A stretch of DNA of 64,000 nucleotides, taken from assembly GCF_014356525.2 (NCBI RefSeq), contig NC_052504.1:65629114-65693113 (forward strand), given 5' to 3'. Made by a program: the position numbers and the translations under genes. Shown piece by piece: positions 62,515-64,000 of this stretch. Below the pieces are notes generated by a model, which worked only from the letters and a program-made list of their open reading frames with translations, had not been told where the DNA came from and did not search any database. Each line of letters begins with the position of its first letter. Within the stretch, counting starts at the first letter, position 1. Origin of the DNA: Nilaparvata lugens. Its lineage: Eukaryota; Arthropoda; Insecta; Hemiptera; Delphacidae.

Positions 62515-64000
62515 TAATAGAATAGTCAACAACGTGCTATGAAGTAACTATTTTTTTGTGATTTACTGTTTATAGAGACTTCCATTGTAGTATTGTCATA
62601 ACAAAAATATTGTAATTATCGTATGGTACTTTCTATTGTCATTTAATTGGTAAAAAGTGTAATTATTGTATTTTATAATTATTGTCTTGATGAAATAAAC
62701 ATCTATTCTATTCCTTTCAGATACTGTTGCTGGTGAGTGGTGAGATAATATCTCACATAATAGAGATAATATCACAATATTATTGTGATATCTATCCATA
62801 ATGCAAACACTGGGATATCTATCCATCTTATATCTATCCATGTGCAAAACACATATTTTTTGTCAAAAAATATCACTTTTTAAGGGGATCACTTAAAATA
62901 AGTGATATTTTTTGACAAAATCCCAGTGTTTTCATTACTATATTCTTCTAGTAAACATTTATAATTGAAAACTACTGCTATTATTTGAACTTCTCGTTTT
63001 AAAAGTTGCCTGATTCATTGCGTTGTATAGGATCATTTCCATACCGCTGCAATGGTTCCATACTGTGCTTCGCAATCGCTTCCTGTTCTACTGAGCATTA
63101 ACTCTAACAGAAACTGTAAACAAATAATCAATTCTCATCGGAGTGTTCACATAATTTACCGTTGATTCTACGTTTCTTCAAGGTTTCTGTTTTTGCTAAT
63201 TAGAACAGAAACTCATTGGAAGGCACTTCAAACCTGTACCGGTACCTATGTTCTGTCCTTAAACAATTAGCAAATCATTATACTACTGTATCCTCATCTC
63301 ACTATCCTTTATCACATCAAGTACCCTGAAGCACTATAATAGAACGCTGTTGAATTTTTCAAATATGATTGGAAGGTTCTTAAAAAGTTTGTCATTTCTT
63401 AAAAATGAATTCTCTACAGAAAGAAATATTAATCCATTATAAATTATTAAATAATTCATCTTAAATCTATTACGAAGCGTGGATGAGCAACAAAAATTAA
63501 TTGTACTTACAAGCAATATATTTATACTTGGGCCATGATTCTTGGTATGCGACTCATAAAAGGAATTACATCGTAATCAATAGAAATCTTCAGAGTTAGT
63601 ACATTACTTGGAAAGCCAACCCTTTCGTAAGCCAATTTCTGGACGGCACTTGAACATCCGAATAGTTTCAGATTTCTTAGTTCCTTGCAATATTCGACCA
63701 ACATCCTGGAAAAATTGAGTTCATGGCTTGAAAGAGAGATTTTCAAATCAGCTTCTCTAAGGCGGGCCTTAGAGAAGGCATGCAGATACTCGGTTTAAAC
63801 GGAGAAATGTCAGCTGTTCGTTTAAACCCCGTATGGAACACATTATGATAAACTAGTAATGCATATCTACAAATAAACGAGTTTAGCATTAAACGTAGTG
63901 TTAGCATAAGGCCCTAAGATAAGATGTAAGCTAGATAGTATAATACAGATTGTATTTCATTTAAAATATTGTTAATTTACATACTTGAGTATTTAATTTA
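62515..64000. repeat. Long direct repeat, copy 2 (runs off the window)
   Basis: Copy of 55315-56805 starting exactly where the LINE ends. Continues to the last base of the window, so its full length is unknown. Confidence 0.95.
63522..63705 (-). CDS. Terminal exon of the LRR (FBXL-like) gene, copy 2
   Basis: Same sequence, acceptor and stop as 56327-56510. On the minus strand it lies upstream of the LINE and of the 57.2-57.3 kb exon, so it either ends a tandem paralogue or reflects a duplicated or mis-joined segment. Confidence 0.75.

Noticed and set aside
1..64000. CRISPR arrays, bacterial operons, rRNA
   Set aside because: Repeats found are transposon arms, microsatellites or duplications; spliced genes show a eukaryotic genome. 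No rRNA motif seen.

Overview
The window is AT-rich animal DNA in which a split host gene with short exons sits among dense transposon debris. Its terminal-repeat families, and repeats such as the one at 54.7-54.8 kb reading TTACCTATGGTAATAGGGCA, look to me like those of planthopper (Delphacidae, Hemiptera) genomes. Species assignment is inference; insect is secure.

Region 1 (1-38.8 kb, + strand). One gene fills this half: a DOCK-A family Rac guanine-nucleotide exchange factor, orthologous to vertebrate DOCK1/DOCK180 and Drosophila myoblast city (mbc). I could place 29 exons with matching splice phases, from the end of the N-terminal SH3 region (exon 1, cut by the window edge) to the C-terminal stop at 38346-38348. 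They give about 1,840 residues without a frameshift. DHR-1 (lipid-binding C2) is encoded by exons 8-11. DHR-2 (the Rac GEF domain) lies mostly in one 1.24-kb exon at 30.4-31.7 kb. A Ser/Pro-rich tail with a Crk-type PxLPxK motif lies at 35.4-38.3 kb. Exon 21 is present twice, as part of a 340-bp direct repeat that brackets a LINE fragment truncated at both ends. A 37-codon candidate cassette exon lies in the largest intron, and a possible early stop plus poly(A) signal follows the DHR-2 exon.

Region 2 (38.8-55 kb). I see no host gene. The DNA is a nested stack of mobile elements. A Harbinger element has split a minus-strand LINE. A large foldback element at 48.1-54.85 kb has been split by an internally deleted LINE (ORF1 + endonuclease, no RT core), two related non-autonomous elements and a Helitron-like element.

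Region 3 (55-64 kb, - strand). The last two exons of a leucine-rich-repeat (FBXL-like) gene lie at 56.3-57.3 kb. A nearly full-length LINE occupies 57.9-62.5 kb. Its ORF1 combines a FLYWCH zinc finger, a coiled coil and an SGNH esterase. ORF1 ends on a T_TTT_TTA slippery heptamer directly followed by TAA, and ORF2 (endonuclease + RT) is open in the -1 frame from that point with no ATG before the endonuclease. From 62.515 kb to the window end the sequence repeats 55.315-56.8 kb almost exactly, including the terminal LRR exon.

Main open questions: whether the two host duplications next to LINEs (25.3/28.0 kb and 55.3/62.5 kb) are real or assembly products; whether the LINE frame breaks, which all lie in short A/T homopolymers, are real; and whether the FLYWCH-esterase LINE uses programmed -1 frameshifting.
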